Positions 11,279 through 22,708 of a stretch of DNA of 64,000 nt are shown piece after piece. The DNA lies in the NCBI GenBank assembly GCA_030248195.1, contig JASAND010011438.1:40550-104549 (forward strand), read 5' to 3'. Within the stretch, counting starts at the first letter, position 1, and every line of letters begins with the position of its first letter. The notes below the pieces were generated by a model that ran no database searches, was not told the DNA's origin, and saw only the letters and a list, made by a program, of their open reading frames with translations. Origin of the DNA: Trissonchulus latispiculum (taxonomy: Eukaryota > Nematoda > Enoplea > Enoplida > Ironidae). The translations under genes and the position numbers were made by a program.

Positions 11279-11586
11279 TAACTTCAAACTCTTAATTTCT
11301 ATTCTTTAATTTCTTTGAATGGAAATAAATTCCCTTGAACTCCCCAATTGTACAAAATCATATAACTATGTCCAATACACCTATATATTTTATATGACTG
11401 TATATAATGCACAATTAACGCATACGGACGGAGCTTGCACTTGTATACTTTCTACACACATATGCGTAATTATGTGTTAAAGTCCTTAGTTTAAAGTGTA
11501 CAGTGGTCAGCGAGAGAAGGGGCTGGTTTTTCTTAGGCTGGTGCGAGGCTGAGGCTGGGGCTGGGGCTGGTTTTTACCGACACCCC

Positions 11587-11789
11587 CAAATTTTACCATT
11601 TTTGAAAAATTTCATTTTTGACCGAAAATCGCCTAAGTCCCCACCCCAGCCCACCACAGCACTCTACAGACACTTTGAGCATGCAGTTCTATGACAAAAG
11701 TTGCTCAGCTCGCTTAGGGCTTTCATTTGGTACCAAATTTGGCCACTTTTGAAAAAATCATTTTTGAGCGAAAATCGTCAAGTCCCCAC
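11587..11789. repeat. ~135-bp monomer, left part of split array
   Basis: One and a partial monomer with GAGCATGCAGTTCTATGAC. It is cut by the hAT-type insertion at 11790 and resumes at 12894. Confidence 0.85.
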
Positions 11790-12893
11790 TAGTGATGTGC
11801 GCTGAACAAATTGCCCGCTCCGGAGCCCCGGCCGGAGCGGGCTGTCGGAGCACCGGAGCTCCGGAGCTCCGCGGAGCTCCGACTGTTTGTGAAGATTAAA
11901 ACTGTAAAAATTTTGTTTTAAGCTAAGCAAATTATTTTTGCAATGAAAAGCACGTCTACTATATAGTGCTTCGCATGTTTATGTTCAGAATCTGATTCTT
12001 TTGCTATACACATTTGTTATATTTGCTAGCCTGTATTTGTGATCTGAAATGAGTTCAGACTTGGACAACTTTTCAGAGAATTTGTGGCTGTTTCATTATG
12101 CATTATGTTGCGTTTACATAAAAGCCAATGTTAGTTTACTGCCGTTTAGTTCGAACGAATGTCTTACTTTTTCAAGATTTGCTAAGTTTAAATTTCATAG
12201 ATTAGGATTCCATAAAATTCGTTACGAGAATTTCGTTAAAAATTAAATTTTTGAATCCATGATGAATTAGTGCAAGTTTAACAAACGTGGACCAGATTTG
12301 CTTTTATAAACTGTTTAACTTTTAAAAAGTATGTAATCATAAAATAAATTTGAATAAGGAGAAATTATATATATATCTGAAAAATATTAGAAAAGATGTG
12401 TGAGATGAAAGCAAAGTAAACATTTGTAGACATTGAAAGATTACGTAAGAAGAATAGATTTCATCGAAAAAGGGAATAATTGATGGATTAATGGATTATT
12501 TAATGGCAATTATATAATTAAAAACGTTCTATTGAAACAATTCTTAGGGGTCGTAGCTTAGAATTACATTTTAATTTTCGCTTTTATCATCTGGACAAGT
12601 TGGAAAAAGCATACAAAAACGAATCATACAGCGGTCTTCTTGAGAAAGCAGAAAAATATTAAAAATAAAAAGAGCACTAATTCATCGTTCTTACGCACTG
12701 TTCGTGAGACTACAGCAAGAAATCATGAAAACTCTTCAAAAATTTCATTAGTACCCAAGTTATGAGAAACAGACAGACATCAAAGCTTGGAAATGGCTGC
12801 TCCGGGTACCCGGAGCTCCGGAGCTCCGGAGCACCGAAAATCGGAGCTCCGCTCCGGAGCTCCGTCGGAGCGGAGCTCCGGCGCACATCACTA
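11790..12893. mobile_element. Non-autonomous hAT-type element, 1.1 kb
   Basis: Perfect 13-bp inverted ends TAGTGATGTGCGC (11790-11802) and GCGCACATCACTA (12881-12893) are flanked by an exact 8-bp duplication GTCCCCAC (11782-11789 and 12894-12901). The 8-bp duplication is the hAT hallmark. Subterminal DNA on both sides is packed with CGGAGCTC palindromes (11815-11882 and 12798-12880), likely transposase-binding sites. The middle is AT-rich and has no transposase; the only frame (12049-12246) shows no domain. Removing it restores the monomer. Confidence 0.93.
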
Positions 12894-14100
12894 GTCCCCA
12901 CCCCACCCAACCACAGCACTCTACAGCCACTTTGAGCATGCAGTTCTATGACAAAAGTTGCTCAGCTCGCTTAGCGCTTTCATGTGATACCAAATTTGAC
13001 CACTTTTGGTTTTCATTTGACCACCATTTTCATTTTTGACCCCATGACCTCAAACCGACCTGACCCTCCAGATGGCAAAGTGGAACCAGCACAGCAAGAT
13101 GGGTGGGTCCGACGGCAAAACGGATGCCAGGAATTAGCTGGACGCACGAGAAAACCCCTATAGACAATGTTTTGAGAGGCTATGTACGTACAGTCCTATA
13201 TGGTGTTCCCGGAAGTCGGTACCGACCGGACCCTCCCGACGGCAAAGTGGAACCAGCACAGCAAGATGGGTGGGTCAGACGGCAAAACGGACACCGGGAA
13301 TGAGCTGGGCGCACCAGAAAACCCCTATAGACAAAGTTTGGAGAGGCAAATGGACCTCCGGGAAGCGATTTCCGACCTGACCCCTCAGACGGTCAAGTGG
13401 AACCAGCCCAGCAACTTGGGTTACTCGGGCAGCAAAACTTATAGCGGGAATCGATTCTCCGTCCCAAAAAACCTTTGTATATATGCAAAATTTGAGCCAC
13501 CCATGTAGCAAAATAAGCGAAAAATAAAGTTCAAAGTTCGACCCAAAATTCACCAACTTTGGCCGGCCAGTACCGAAAAATTACGCACTGAGACGGAAAA
13601 TCATATAGTATTTGAACGACCCCGATATGTGTACTGTTTAACCACATAGTCAGTATTACCCCATATATACCCCAATCTGACTTATTAAGGCGCCTTTGAA
13701 GCATATACACTTTTTGGCCATTTTAGCCGACTTTGGCCCCCAGCCAAAAATTTTTTCCGGCTCCGGGAGGCATAAAAACTAGCTTATTTTCTTATTTTTG
13801 ACTTGTACTACAAGAATATGGGTTTCATAAGCAAAAATTTATCTGTAGTTATTCAAGCTACAAAACCCCCTTATGAGACATCAAAAGCGAGAAACCGGAA
13901 AAAACATCACTCTCGTAAGCGATTTTTGGGACAACTGTTTAACGGAAAGTGGTACGGGGATGAAACTTGACAAATATACTAAACTCGACACGTACAATTT
14001 TTTGCGCACATAATCTGCGCAGCCTTGTTTACACGGTCATTCGACCATTTTCACTCATATTATAGGGTTATTTTATAAACAGATTGATGAGTTTTGGGAA
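12894..14100 (+). repeat. Composite dispersed repeat R, plus-strand copy
   Basis: A monomer remnant is followed by ~160-bp tandem units (13065-13510) with GATGGCAAAGTGGAACCAGC, then by a unique part reaching ACACGTACAATTTTTTGCGC near 13990. The whole block recurs inverted at 36440-39840, where it is interrupted by an insertion absent here. The site CAAGCTACAAAACCCC (13855-13871) is the empty target of that insertion. Frames at 13103-13556 come from the tandem units and are not judged coding. Confidence 0.85.
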
Positions 14101-14135
14101 AAGCTCATAGGGTGTGGGGGAGGGTCGGACTGGAC

Positions 14136-14575
14136 CATAGGTGTACCACATGTTTGGGTTGGGAGGAGTATATACAAAGTCCAAATCTGACTTGGGGGTC
14201 TCAAAAATCTGAAATTTTACCAAAAACTGTACCCAAACTTTTTTCAGCTAAAAATGGCCCCTTTTGACATAAATCTACTCGTATTCCGTTTTAAAACCTA
14301 TTTTTCAGCGTTTGTAACTATTTCTAGCCAATTTTTTCAATTTTTTTCCAGAAAAATTTTGAAAAATTGCAAAACATTTTTGCAAAAATTTTGCATTTTT
14401 CTCTTGTTTGGACCCATTTTAGGCGGGAAGGTGGTCTGAGCTCGCCTTGGGGAGGTCGAGGAGTAGTCAACGTCGGGTATGGTGGGAGGCGGTCTGGCCT
14501 GGCCTTCTCGTGAGGGGGGGGGTCTCACAGGGGACAAACTGTAGCCTGGTATATACAGGTACACGACCTATGGTT
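14136..14575 (+). mobile_element. Fragment of CATAGGTGTACC family
   Basis: It starts CATAGGTGTACCACATG and runs through the family's internal G-rich and TTTTGAAAAATTG parts to GTAGCCTGGTATATAC. A right-hand end CCTATG is seen near 14570, but the flanks do not form a convincing duplication, so it may be rearranged. Confidence 0.6.
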
Positions 14576-14827
14576 GGAGGAGACCATATTCCATTGAAAC
14601 TTTCTGCAATTTTTAAAAAGTCTTTTGGAGATGCGGGACAAAATTTCGCCTTGGCCCCTCTTCAGGAAAGCAAAAATGTTGGAGTGTTTTTCCAAATAAC
14701 TTGGAGTGTTTTTAAGCTGGAACTTTGAAGGGTTTAATACCATATATATACATGTGCTTGGAAGGGGGGGGTTTCACCCCCCCCCTCCCAGATCTGGACC
14801 TCACCCCCCAGAGGGGTCCCTCACCCC

Positions 14828-15376
14828 CATAGGTGTATACCAGGCTACAGTTTACCCCCTGTGAGACCCCCCTCCACGGAGAGGCCAGAACCCCCTCCCC
14901 CCTACCCGACCTCAACTACTCCCCCCCAAGCCGAGCTCAAACCCCCCTCCCCTCCCCCTAAAATTGGGTCCACACCAAGTAAAAAATGCAAAATTTTTGA
15001 AAAAATTTTTTGCAACTTCTGAAAATTTTTGAAAAAAATTTGAAAAATAGGCTATATAATCACCTATAAACAGCTAAAGATGGTTATGTATAGCAATAAG
15101 AAGATAATATACGCAATTATAAACCACAATCTGGGCTAATTTAGGCATAAGTGCAAATTAGTCAATTTTCAAGCCCTATTTTCGCATACGAAAACTATTG
15201 ACAGAAGCTTTTGAGTACGTTTAATGTACTTCGAAAAAGGAGCATTTTTAGCTAAAAAACTTGGGTACAGTTTAGGGGGGTCCCCCCCCCCAAATTTCGG
15301 ATTTGGGTGGGGTCCCCCGAGCCAAATTTGGACCTTCTACTCCCCCCCCGCAACCCAAACAGGTGGTACACCTATG
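14828..15376 (-). mobile_element. hAT-like MITE, CATAGGTGTACC family, minus orientation
   Basis: Ends CATAGGTGTATACCAGG and GGTGGTACACCTATG are inverted. An exact 8-bp duplication CTCACCCC (14820-14827 and 15377-15384) flanks the 549-bp element. It has no coding frame; the middle is A/T-rich with G/C-runs at the ends. Confidence 0.9.
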
Positions 15377-15629
15377 CTCACCCCCAGAATCCGGATTTCT
15401 CCGTTTTTTAGGCAAAAAACCGGAAAAATCCTGTTTTTCGGCGGCCTTCCGGTACTGGTTCACTCCGCCAGAACTTCCCCCTCCTGCACATGTCTATTTA
15501 ATACCCGCTACTCACTTTCAACTAGAACCTGTGTGCAGTGGCGGATCCAGGGGGAGGGCCCCCAGGGCCCTGGGCACCCCCATAAGGTGTACCTGGGGAG
15601 GGGGGACACAGGGAGAACTTTTCATGGAA

Positions 15630-16040
15630 AAACAGTAGTAAAATAAATCGTAAAATTGTGGTAAAATAATGGTTATTAGCCATGAGGCATTTATGGCACT
15701 TTTACCATGTTTTTACTTGCGTAAGGTAAGATAATTTTACCACAAGAGATCCGTTAATTTTCAGTGAAATTACACTGTTTTACAACAAATTTACTATATA
15801 TTCAAAATCCCGTTTTTACAACAAATTAACCACTTCGTGTTCCATGCTTTTCCCATGCTAGTGCTGCATTTTTATCACGTTTTTAGTTTACCACGATAAA
15901 TAGTCAATAGAAAAGTTTGGTAAAAATGTAGTAAAATGAAGGACAATACGTTACGATGTTTTTACCACAAATTTACCATAAATTTATATCTTTTTACCAT
16001 AAATTTACAGTAAGTTTACATTGTTACACCAGGATAACAT
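15630..16040. repeat. TTTACCAT/ATGGTAAA-rich segment
   Basis: Words of the type TTTTACCA and TGGTAAAA occur more than a dozen times in both orientations, interspersed through about 400 bp. They lie in the left part of the hAT-type element and may be subterminal binding motifs. Confidence 0.6.
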
Positions 16041-16245
16041 ATAATATTTTTAAGGCTTTTTAAAACAGATTTAAGGTATATAATTTAACAATTTTAACAA
16101 TAAAATCAACCAGTTAATGTAAGTTATATATATATGTATATACAGAAAATCTAAAATTAGAAACAATAGATAATAGAAAGCTATTCTGTAAGGATATAAA
16201 CACATATATATACATAGCAGAGATCAATTATATATTATATTACGT

Positions 16246-17071
16246 CATAGTTTCCCTGGAACTTTGGGTCTGGGGGGGGGGGTAAATTTTGGCCGACCTT
16301 CGAAATGTGATGGGGGTATATACCCCCCAACCCATAGGTGTAACGGGGATTTGGGTTGGGGGGCCCCCTCCCCCGGAATTTTGGGGGGAGCCCTTTTTAG
16401 ACCTCCCACGACCCCCCCAAACCTCCCCCAAAAATTTTTTCTATTTTTATGTCATGTTTTTAAACTCGAAAACTTTATTGCCAACATGTTTCTGAGTCCA
16501 GAATACGGTCAATATTAGTCTGGAAGACCATAAAACCGTTATAAACATGTATTTCTCGCGATAATAAACAAGTGAAGCCAAAAATTTGGACTTTTGAAAA
16601 ATTTTGCAAAATTTGCCCAAAAAATGCCCAATTTTTACCCAATTTTTGCGCCTTGGGCGCGACTATCCCCCCCAAAAATTTCTGGGGGGGGGTTGAAAAA
16701 ATGGCTGGGGGGGGTGAGGGTGACCTCCCCAAACCCCCCCCCCCATTACACCTTTGCCCCACCCCCCCCCCCCCCCCCCCCCAGTTTTCGGACCTCAGAA
16801 ATTTCGACAAATGGCCAAAAAATGCAAAATTATCTGTAATTTAGCCTTTTTTCGTCAAACTAAGGCTTATTTTTAACGTTTTAGGCGTTTTTGCACGTTT
16901 TTAAGCGATGTTAGGTCAAAATTTTTCAAAAAATGACCATTTAACATTTTTCGGCCAAATTTAGCTAGCTTTTTGGGTCCAAAAATCGTTGGGGGGTAGC
17001 CAAAAGTAGGGGAGGGTAAGTCAAAAAATCGTTGGGGAGGTAAAGTTGGTCAAAAATTTTGGGGGGGTATA

Positions 17072-17078
<7 letters not shown>
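16246..17078. mobile_element. CATAGTTTCC-family hAT-like MITE
   Basis: It starts CATAGTTTCCCTGG like the element at 35624 and shares its left (CGAAATGTGATGG) and right (GACCTCAGAAATTTCG, then ACGTTTTAGGCG) parts. The right end is eroded into the TA repeat. A smaller element is nested at 16333-16756. Confidence 0.65.
16333..16756. mobile_element. Nested MITE with CATAGGTGTAA ends
   Basis: Left end CATAGGTGTAACGGGG, right end CCATTACACCTTTG. Flanks CCCCAACC and CCCCACCC agree at 7 of 8 positions, a likely target duplication. The inverted relative at 37021-37563 shares the AAGTCCAAATTTTTGG-type middle and the GCGCC...GGCGCG stem near the C-run. Confidence 0.75.

Positions 17079-17165
<87 letters not shown>
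17073..17165. repeat. TA microsatellite
   Basis: About 46 uninterrupted TA dinucleotides. Confidence 0.97.
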
Positions 17166-17167
<2 letters not shown>

Positions 17168-17539
17168 CTCGGATTCTGTGAAATTCGACTCGGGTCAGTT
17201 ATAAGTTGTTCAACCTCAAAAATCGATTTCGCTCATTCCAATATATATTAAACTAGAAGACATTCTAAGAACTTTGGCACTTGCCGTTTTTGCCAATTCC
17301 TCCTGTAGCGTTCACAGCAAGCCCTCAAAGTTGGCCCATTTTCACGATTTTGACTCTGTCGACTGGGTGTTTCTTTACTAGTTGGCTACAACGTTTGCCT
17401 TGACCAAACCGGCTCAAATTTGGCACACATAGTAAGGATATGTGGCCCAGTCTACACACCAAATTTGAGCATTCCAACTGTCTCCATGCTAGAGATATGT
17501 ACGTCGAAGGCCGAAAGTTCTCGTTCGGCTCTGCCCGAA

Positions 17540-18506
17540 AATTCACATATTTTTGGCCAAAACTATATACAGATATCAAAAGCCAAAAGGACATTGGCAT
17601 ATATGTTGTACCTCTATACCAGTCCTAACATCATGCAAAAAATCAGCGATTTTTAGGGGGAAATGCATAACCATTTATGACTTCGAATATAGGTCGCTAC
17701 GGCTGCAGGCAGCAGTGTAGTTCTATGTTAAAGCGCCATTGACGAAGCTAGTTTCTACCTACACTGCCTAATTCATGCTCATAATATTGTCATATGGAGA
17801 CACTTTTGTTGGTATAGTATTAGGTATTTAGCCCTTTACACGTTTGAGCTGAATCAAAGATCAAACTTCAACAACAAAACTGTCCCGGTCAGCAGTACAC
17901 ACAGATTCCACCAATTTTTGGCCACTATATGCAGATATCAAAAGCCAAAAGGAGTTTGACATGTATATTGTGGTTCAATACTAGTCCTAACATCATGAAA
18001 AAATTGAGCAATTTTTAAGGGGAAATGTGTAACCATTTATGACCTCGCATATAGGTCGCTACGGCTGCAGGCAGCAGAGTAGTCCTATGTTAAAGCGCGA
18101 CTGACGAAGCTAGTTGCTACCTACACTGCCTAATTCATGCTCATAATATTGTCATATGGAGACACTTTTGTTGGTATAATATTAGGTATTTAGCCCTTTA
18201 CACGTTTGAGCTGAATCAAAGATCAAACTTCAACAACAAAATTGTCCCGGTCAGCAGTACACACAGATTCCACCAATTTTTGGCCAAAACTATATGCAGA
18301 TATCAAAAGCCAAAAGGAGTTTGACATGTATATTGTGGTTCAATACTAGTCCTAACATCATGCAAAAATTGAGCAATTTTTAAGGGGAAATGTGTAACCA
18401 TTTATGACCTCGCATATAGGTCGCTACGGCTGCAGGCAGCAGAGTACTCCTATGTTATAGCGCCATTGACGAAGCTAGTTGCTACCTACACTGCCTAATT
18501 CATGCT
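17540..18506. repeat. Tandem repeat, ~362-bp period
   Basis: GCTCATAATATTGTCATATG recurs at 17777 and 18139, and a third truncated start is at 18504 (steps 362 and 365). A partial unit precedes them from about 17540. Units differ little, so the array is young. No coding frame is conserved. Confidence 0.9.
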
Positions 18507-18614
18507 ATTTGGCAATGTTTCGGACATAAATAAAAATTTGCTTATTGCACTAGAAAATGCGTCCGTGGCTAAGCATGCACATCTTCAGTTTATGTCCCTT
18601 ACAGTCGCTAATAA

Positions 18615-19655
18615 TGGGTCCGTCAATCTTAAACTGGCAGCAGAATGGACGCATTCTAACAAGACTTTGCATTTGCTCTTTTTATTCTAATTAGAATTAA
18701 CAACTGCCATTCTGTTCTGCGCCACTGTTCTCATTAAAAACCAATAAGCGAAAGTGCGCAATGTTTTACAAATCGCAGCTTCTAAAAAAGTGTCCAACAT
18801 TTTCAAGTAGAATTCGCACTTTGATTTTTTTGTTTGCTAATATCCTCATTAGAAATGTCAGACATATTTTTCATTGAGGCTATTTCTGCATAGGAATTGA
18901 GATCAACTATTTTATAAGCTGCTATTTCTCATTAGAACGTTTCTAGCTTTAACTGACCTGCGTTTTCTAGTAAGTGCTTCTTTAAGCAAACGTTTAGTTT
19001 GATTGACAGGGGGCTGTTTTTACATGACCGAGTATATATATGTAGGCACAGTTTCCTTTGGTGGGGAAGGGGGTATTCATAAATCATCATAAAATGTCAT
19101 AAAGCGTCATAAATCTGTCATAAAAACACTAAAAATATAACGCTTAACATAGTTATATGTTTTTTCACTAGTGCAAACATTAGATTGTTTAAAAGAAAGA
19201 AATCAAGAAGACAAAACCTAGGAGTTCCTAGTTAAGTGCTTCCTTGGCTTCACAGCTAAAGCTTTTCTAGCCTACGTTTGCTATTCATAAAATTCGCAGT
19301 TTGCAAAACAGTGTATTATTGTTTATTTAGATTGCGCACAAGAAGAAGAACAGCATTTTAAAACGGCAGCTTTTCTATTGAGAATGAAAGAGGCGGTGTG
19401 CTAATTCTAATGAGAGAAGCATGCTATATTATAAGCTAGATGTAAGCAGCTGCTATTTCTCTTGAGGAAATGACAAGAATATCCATAACAGCTGCGCATT
19501 CTATTTAAAAACTAAATTTCGCAAAGCGCAGTGTATTTAGAATGCGTAGTGCTGAAAATTAACACATAGCTCTATCTCATTAGAAAACGCAAGCATAAAT
19601 GCGCATTCTAAATAGATGCGTCCATTCTGCTGCCAGTTTAAGATTGACGGACCCA
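18615..19655. mobile_element. PIF/Harbinger-like MITE, 1.04 kb
   Basis: A perfect 40-bp inverted repeat starts TGGGTCCGTCAATC at 18615 and ends GATTGACGGACCCA at 19655. TAA stands on both sides (18612-18614 and 19656-19658); a 3-bp TAA/TTA duplication is typical of PIF/Harbinger. The interior has no transposase but repeats TCTCATTAGAA/TTCTAATGAGA words many times in both directions. Confidence 0.88.
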
Positions 19656-20095
19656 TAACAAGCGGTTGGAAGTGGTCAGCCTTCTTCGCAGGATTTCCAT
19701 AAACCTTAACATGGATAGTTTTTCGTTTATATAAATAATACGCTTTCTGTTCAGCCGGCCAAAGACTAGGCAGGAAAAATTGGTTTCATTGATCTCAACA
19801 GTCTTAGGACGTTGAATTGTTTTCAGTAGTTCTAGAATCAGGAATCACAACTAGAACGATCTGTGTACACCTTTGAAGAACTTTTACGATCTCAGGGTTA
19901 GTATATGTTCACAATTCTGGCGTCATCTTGAACTCTTTTGAGCTGGGGCCCCTCCCTTTACAAAATCCTGGATCCGTCACTGCCTGTGTGTGAGCAGTAT
20001 GGAAACGTTAATACTTATATACTCCCAAAAAATCCACAATACATATTACTTGCCGCACATACACTGTCTACATCTTAGTGTGTAACCATAGGTGT

Positions 20096-21284
20096 TGTAA
20101 TGAGGCGGCGTGACGTCAGTCTTCTAAAAATATTAATGTGTGTATTTGGATTTATTTTTGGGTTGAAATTAGTGTAAGAATATTATTTTGAAAGTAATTG
20201 TAATGTGTATAATTTATATTGAAAATGTGTTTTGAAATTAGTTTGAAATTACTGTGTGAAATTTATGTGAGAGTCTTTTTATTGAAATGTGTTAGTGTGT
20301 TTATATGTAAAATACGTATATGTGTGTCAGCCAGCCTAGTCAATAGGTGGCGCTGTATACTTGTCGATTTTCTCTAGAAGCCTCTCCCAGCATCCCGTCT
20401 TTCAAGGGGGTCTCAAAATTGTCCAATCAAATTCTTCCACGCTCTCTCAAAACTAGTTCTTTCTAGACATCTCAAAATTCATTCGGTCTCGTATTTTCTT
20501 TTGAGCTGTGCAGTCGTGTCTTACTTTTACGCTCCCGTGTGTGGCCCTAATATTTGCTGTGCTTTTTCTGATTCGTCTTTATCGTCCAAAGTGGGTACCA
20601 CTTTGGACTTTAGTACGCTCCAGGGTGACCCTGTTGACCTGTTGAGCCTTATAATTCTCTGCTTTTTATCATGAAACTTTTTCCTTTGAATATTTTCTAT
20701 CTAATATTTTCTTTGAAGCTCTTTTAAAATTATTCTGACAGGTTAGGTTTCTTGTGTTAGGTTAATTGGTTGTAGTTTATTCATTGTAGTTCCTCTGTTT
20801 GATAGAATTTATTGTGTACCTTGTATTTCATTCTCTACTGTTGTTTCACTATTTAGTTATTCTGTTTCATACACTGTATTCTATTCAAAATTTCTGTACG
20901 CTTTTTTGGGGTTCGCCCCTTTGTCCAGCACGTATTTTCAAGTAAATGTGGTCTCAATTTTTGGGCCATCTAGGGTGTCTTCTTTAATTAGGTTTTTGTC
21001 TTAGAATTGTATATTCGGTAAGTAGGGCTTTTTCTAAGAATATTTCGGTAGGTAGATAGTTCTGTTTAAGCATGTACATTTCAGCAAATTTGTGGTAATT
21101 CATTTATAATTTGAGTCTGTGCTCTTCATCGGCGGTTTAACTCCGTTCGGTAGGTTACACTTAGGTAATTTTGGCGAGGTTAGTTAGGTCGACTGGAACT
21201 ACATCTCCTCCAGGTTCGACGTTCTCCTTGTGCACAGTTTCCCACTCGTAAAGTTTGGTTAGTTCGTACACTGCCAACTTTACA
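20096..21284 (+). repeat. Gypsy 5' LTR
   Basis: 1189 bp, TGTAATGAGG to CCAACTTTACA. It matches the 3' LTR closely. Differences are a TA-rich expansion near the start, a replaced block near 20633 and another near 21175. It contains transcription signals in principle, but I cannot place TATA or poly(A) sites firmly. Confidence 0.96.
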
Positions 21285-21520
21285 TTAGGCTGCCAGTCCA
21301 CGATCTTAATTTTATTTTTATTTAGCTTTTAGTAATTTTTTCTTAGGTCCTCTTCTTTTTATAGGTCTTCATTTTTAACTAATTTTTCTGATCTCATCCA
21401 GTTGTTCTAAATTTTTCTGTGCGTTTTACTGCATTTTTACCGGTATTCTCGGAGCAGTGTATACGGTACGTATACACTGATATTTAGTTAGGCCACGTTA
21501 CATGCGACTAACTGTATTTC

Positions 21521-21991
21521 ATGTCGGTTTTGCATTCTCCTGTGAAATCGTCCAAGGCCTCAGTCAAGCCGGGTGATCCGACTAGTGCGAGTGACTCGAT
21601 GGATAAAAGGCCTTTAAGTCAGAACGGTTTTGGGCGGCTTACGTCAAGCCAGCCAGCATTGAGCAAGAGTTCCTCTACTCAATCTGCATCTAGCCAGGCT
21701 TCGTCAAGCCAAGGCCTTGATGGCCCGGCATCTAATAGACCGGTGCTCCGGTCTGATACGGCAAAGAGTAAAGCCTCTTCAAAACAAGAGGTTGACGACG
21801 AGGGCATGGATCCGGGTGCACCGGAAGGCCAAAAAGAGGACGGGACCTCTAATAACCCGGGTGAATTTCAGTCCCCGGTTTCGGAAGAGCCCAGCGAGGA
21901 CGAATGGGACGACCAAGCAACTATTCGAGAACAACTCGAATATGTCAGACGCAGACTAGCCCGCATTGGAGCTGACCTCCAGCAACATTAA
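21521..21991 (+). CDS. Gypsy Gag N-terminal piece (ORF A)
   Basis: A 156-residue frame from the first ATG after the leader. It is rich in Ser, Gln, Ala and acidic residues, with repeated SSQ-type words at residues 40-70, and ends in a basic stretch (YVRRRLARIG). No fold is recognised; disordered N-terminal Gag regions look like this. It ends at TAA (21989-21991), but the same frame continues open directly after, as ORF B. The stop is therefore either suppressed in translation or a point mutation in this copy. Confidence 0.7.
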   Translation: MSVLHSPVKSSKASVKPGDPTSASDSMDKRPLSQNGFGRLTSSQPALSKSSSTQSASSQASSSQGLDGPASNRPVLRSDTAKSKASSKQEVDDEGMDPGAPEGQKEDGTSNNPGEFQSPVSEEPSEDEWDDQATIREQLEYVRRRLARIGADLQQH

Positions 21992-22009
21992 GCTAACTCG
22001 GAAGTACCA

Positions 22010-22708
22010 TTGCCTGGTATTTCCGACGTAAGGGACTTACGTGCGTTTCTTACTCAGTTGGAATTGGAATTATACCAGCAACGACCACGCTTGGGGTCGG
22101 ATAGTTCCCTTTTTCGCCGTCAGCCGGGCAATATGCCACTATTGCCATTCAACCGTCCTAAACCACGGAGGAGAGACACACACGGTTCAACCGGGACTAG
22201 TCCATCAGTGGCTCCGGTACAACGGTTCCGGTCTACCGCGCATATAGACCTGACCCGTTCAAAGCAAACGAAACGGGCAGGCAGTAGCCAGCGTCCGGGC
22301 GGTAGTGACCCCGACCCGGAGCCCGACCGGAAACCACGGGTACGTGGACCGATGGATAATTGGGTGGTCCCGTTACGGGATCCAACCCCAGCCCCAGTTC
22401 AACCTCCGGTCCCGCGACGGGACACGGAAGGAATGTTCCGAATACGTGATATGACCAACCAGGAGTACGGTGTGATCCGAGGCCTTATGACAGCATGGAT
22501 AGCAGGGCTCCCTATGGAAACGTGGGAGGCATTGGAGCGTACTTTCCCTCGGGTATGCATTGAGTTACTCCGTTTGTGGCAAGTCCTAGAGAGGACCCAA
22601 ATGCGGGCGCGCCCCCATATCAGATGGAACAGCCCCCTCGGACGAGGCATCCGAGTCCGGAGCCCGTCTATCGTGGTCGAGAGAATGAACGGAGAGCTCC
22701 ACCCCTAA
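22010..22708 (+). CDS. Gypsy Gag middle piece (ORF B)
   Basis: A frame of about 230 residues, collinear and in phase with ORF A after one stop codon. It has no ATG at its start; the first codon at 22010 is TTG. The N-terminal LRAFLTQLELELYQQ is helical, the middle is Arg/Pro-rich, and the C-terminal part (YGVIRGLMTAWIAGLPMETWEAL) looks like a folded helical domain. It overlaps ORF C by 133 bases in the -1 frame. No good slippery heptamer was found in phase in the overlap, so a frame-breaking mutation is as likely as programmed shifting. Confidence 0.65.
   Translation: MPGISDVRDLRAFLTQLELELYQQRPRLGSDSSLFRRQPGNMPLLPFNRPKPRRRDTHGSTGTSPSVAPVQRFRSTAHIDLTRSKQTKRAGSSQRPGGSDPDPEPDRKPRVRGPMDNWVVPLRDPTPAPVQPPVPRRDTEGMFRIRDMTNQEYGVIRGLMTAWIAGLPMETWEALERTFPRVCIELLRLWQVLERTQMRARPHIRWNSPLGRGIRVRSPSIVVERMNGELHP

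Larger units (their letters stand above)
7458..11586. mobile_element. 4.1-kb element with ~305-bp inverted arms
   Basis: Arms 7458-7762 and 11279-11586 are inverted copies. Each has outer ends of the form GGGTGTNGGTAAAAACC, then CAGCCC tandem units, then a unique AT-rich part. The 6-bp CAAATT flanks both sides (7452-7457 and 11587-11592), fitting a target duplication inside the ~135-bp monomer array. The interior is non-coding and has taken in a satellite (8275-9700) and foldback copy 2 (9858-10620). The superfamily is not clear: long arms suggest a foldback type. Confidence 0.75.
15536..19982. mobile_element. hAT-type element, 4.4 kb, with nested insertions
   Basis: The ends CAGTGGCGGATCCAGG and CCTGGATCCGTCACTG differ at one position as inverted repeats. 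The exact 8-bp CCTGTGTG stands on both sides (15528-15535 and 19983-19990). This is a typical hAT signature. No transposase is recognisable. The interior holds a region rich in ATGGTAAA/TTTACCAT words (15630-16030), a G-rich MITE with another inside it, a TA microsatellite, a 362-bp tandem repeat and a Harbinger-like MITE. Confidence 0.93.

Noticed and set aside
13103..13556. ORFs with repeated PPDGKVEPAQQ-type words
   Set aside because: They follow the ~160-bp tandem units of repeat R and are not kept in frame in the inverted copy.
16264..16844. Glycine- and proline-rich ORFs in G/C-runs
   Set aside because: Homopolymers give open frames on both strands; no coding signal.
21285..21310. tRNA primer-binding site after the 5' LTR
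   Set aside because: No TGG directly follows the LTR end and no long match to a common tRNA 3' end was evident; priming is left open.
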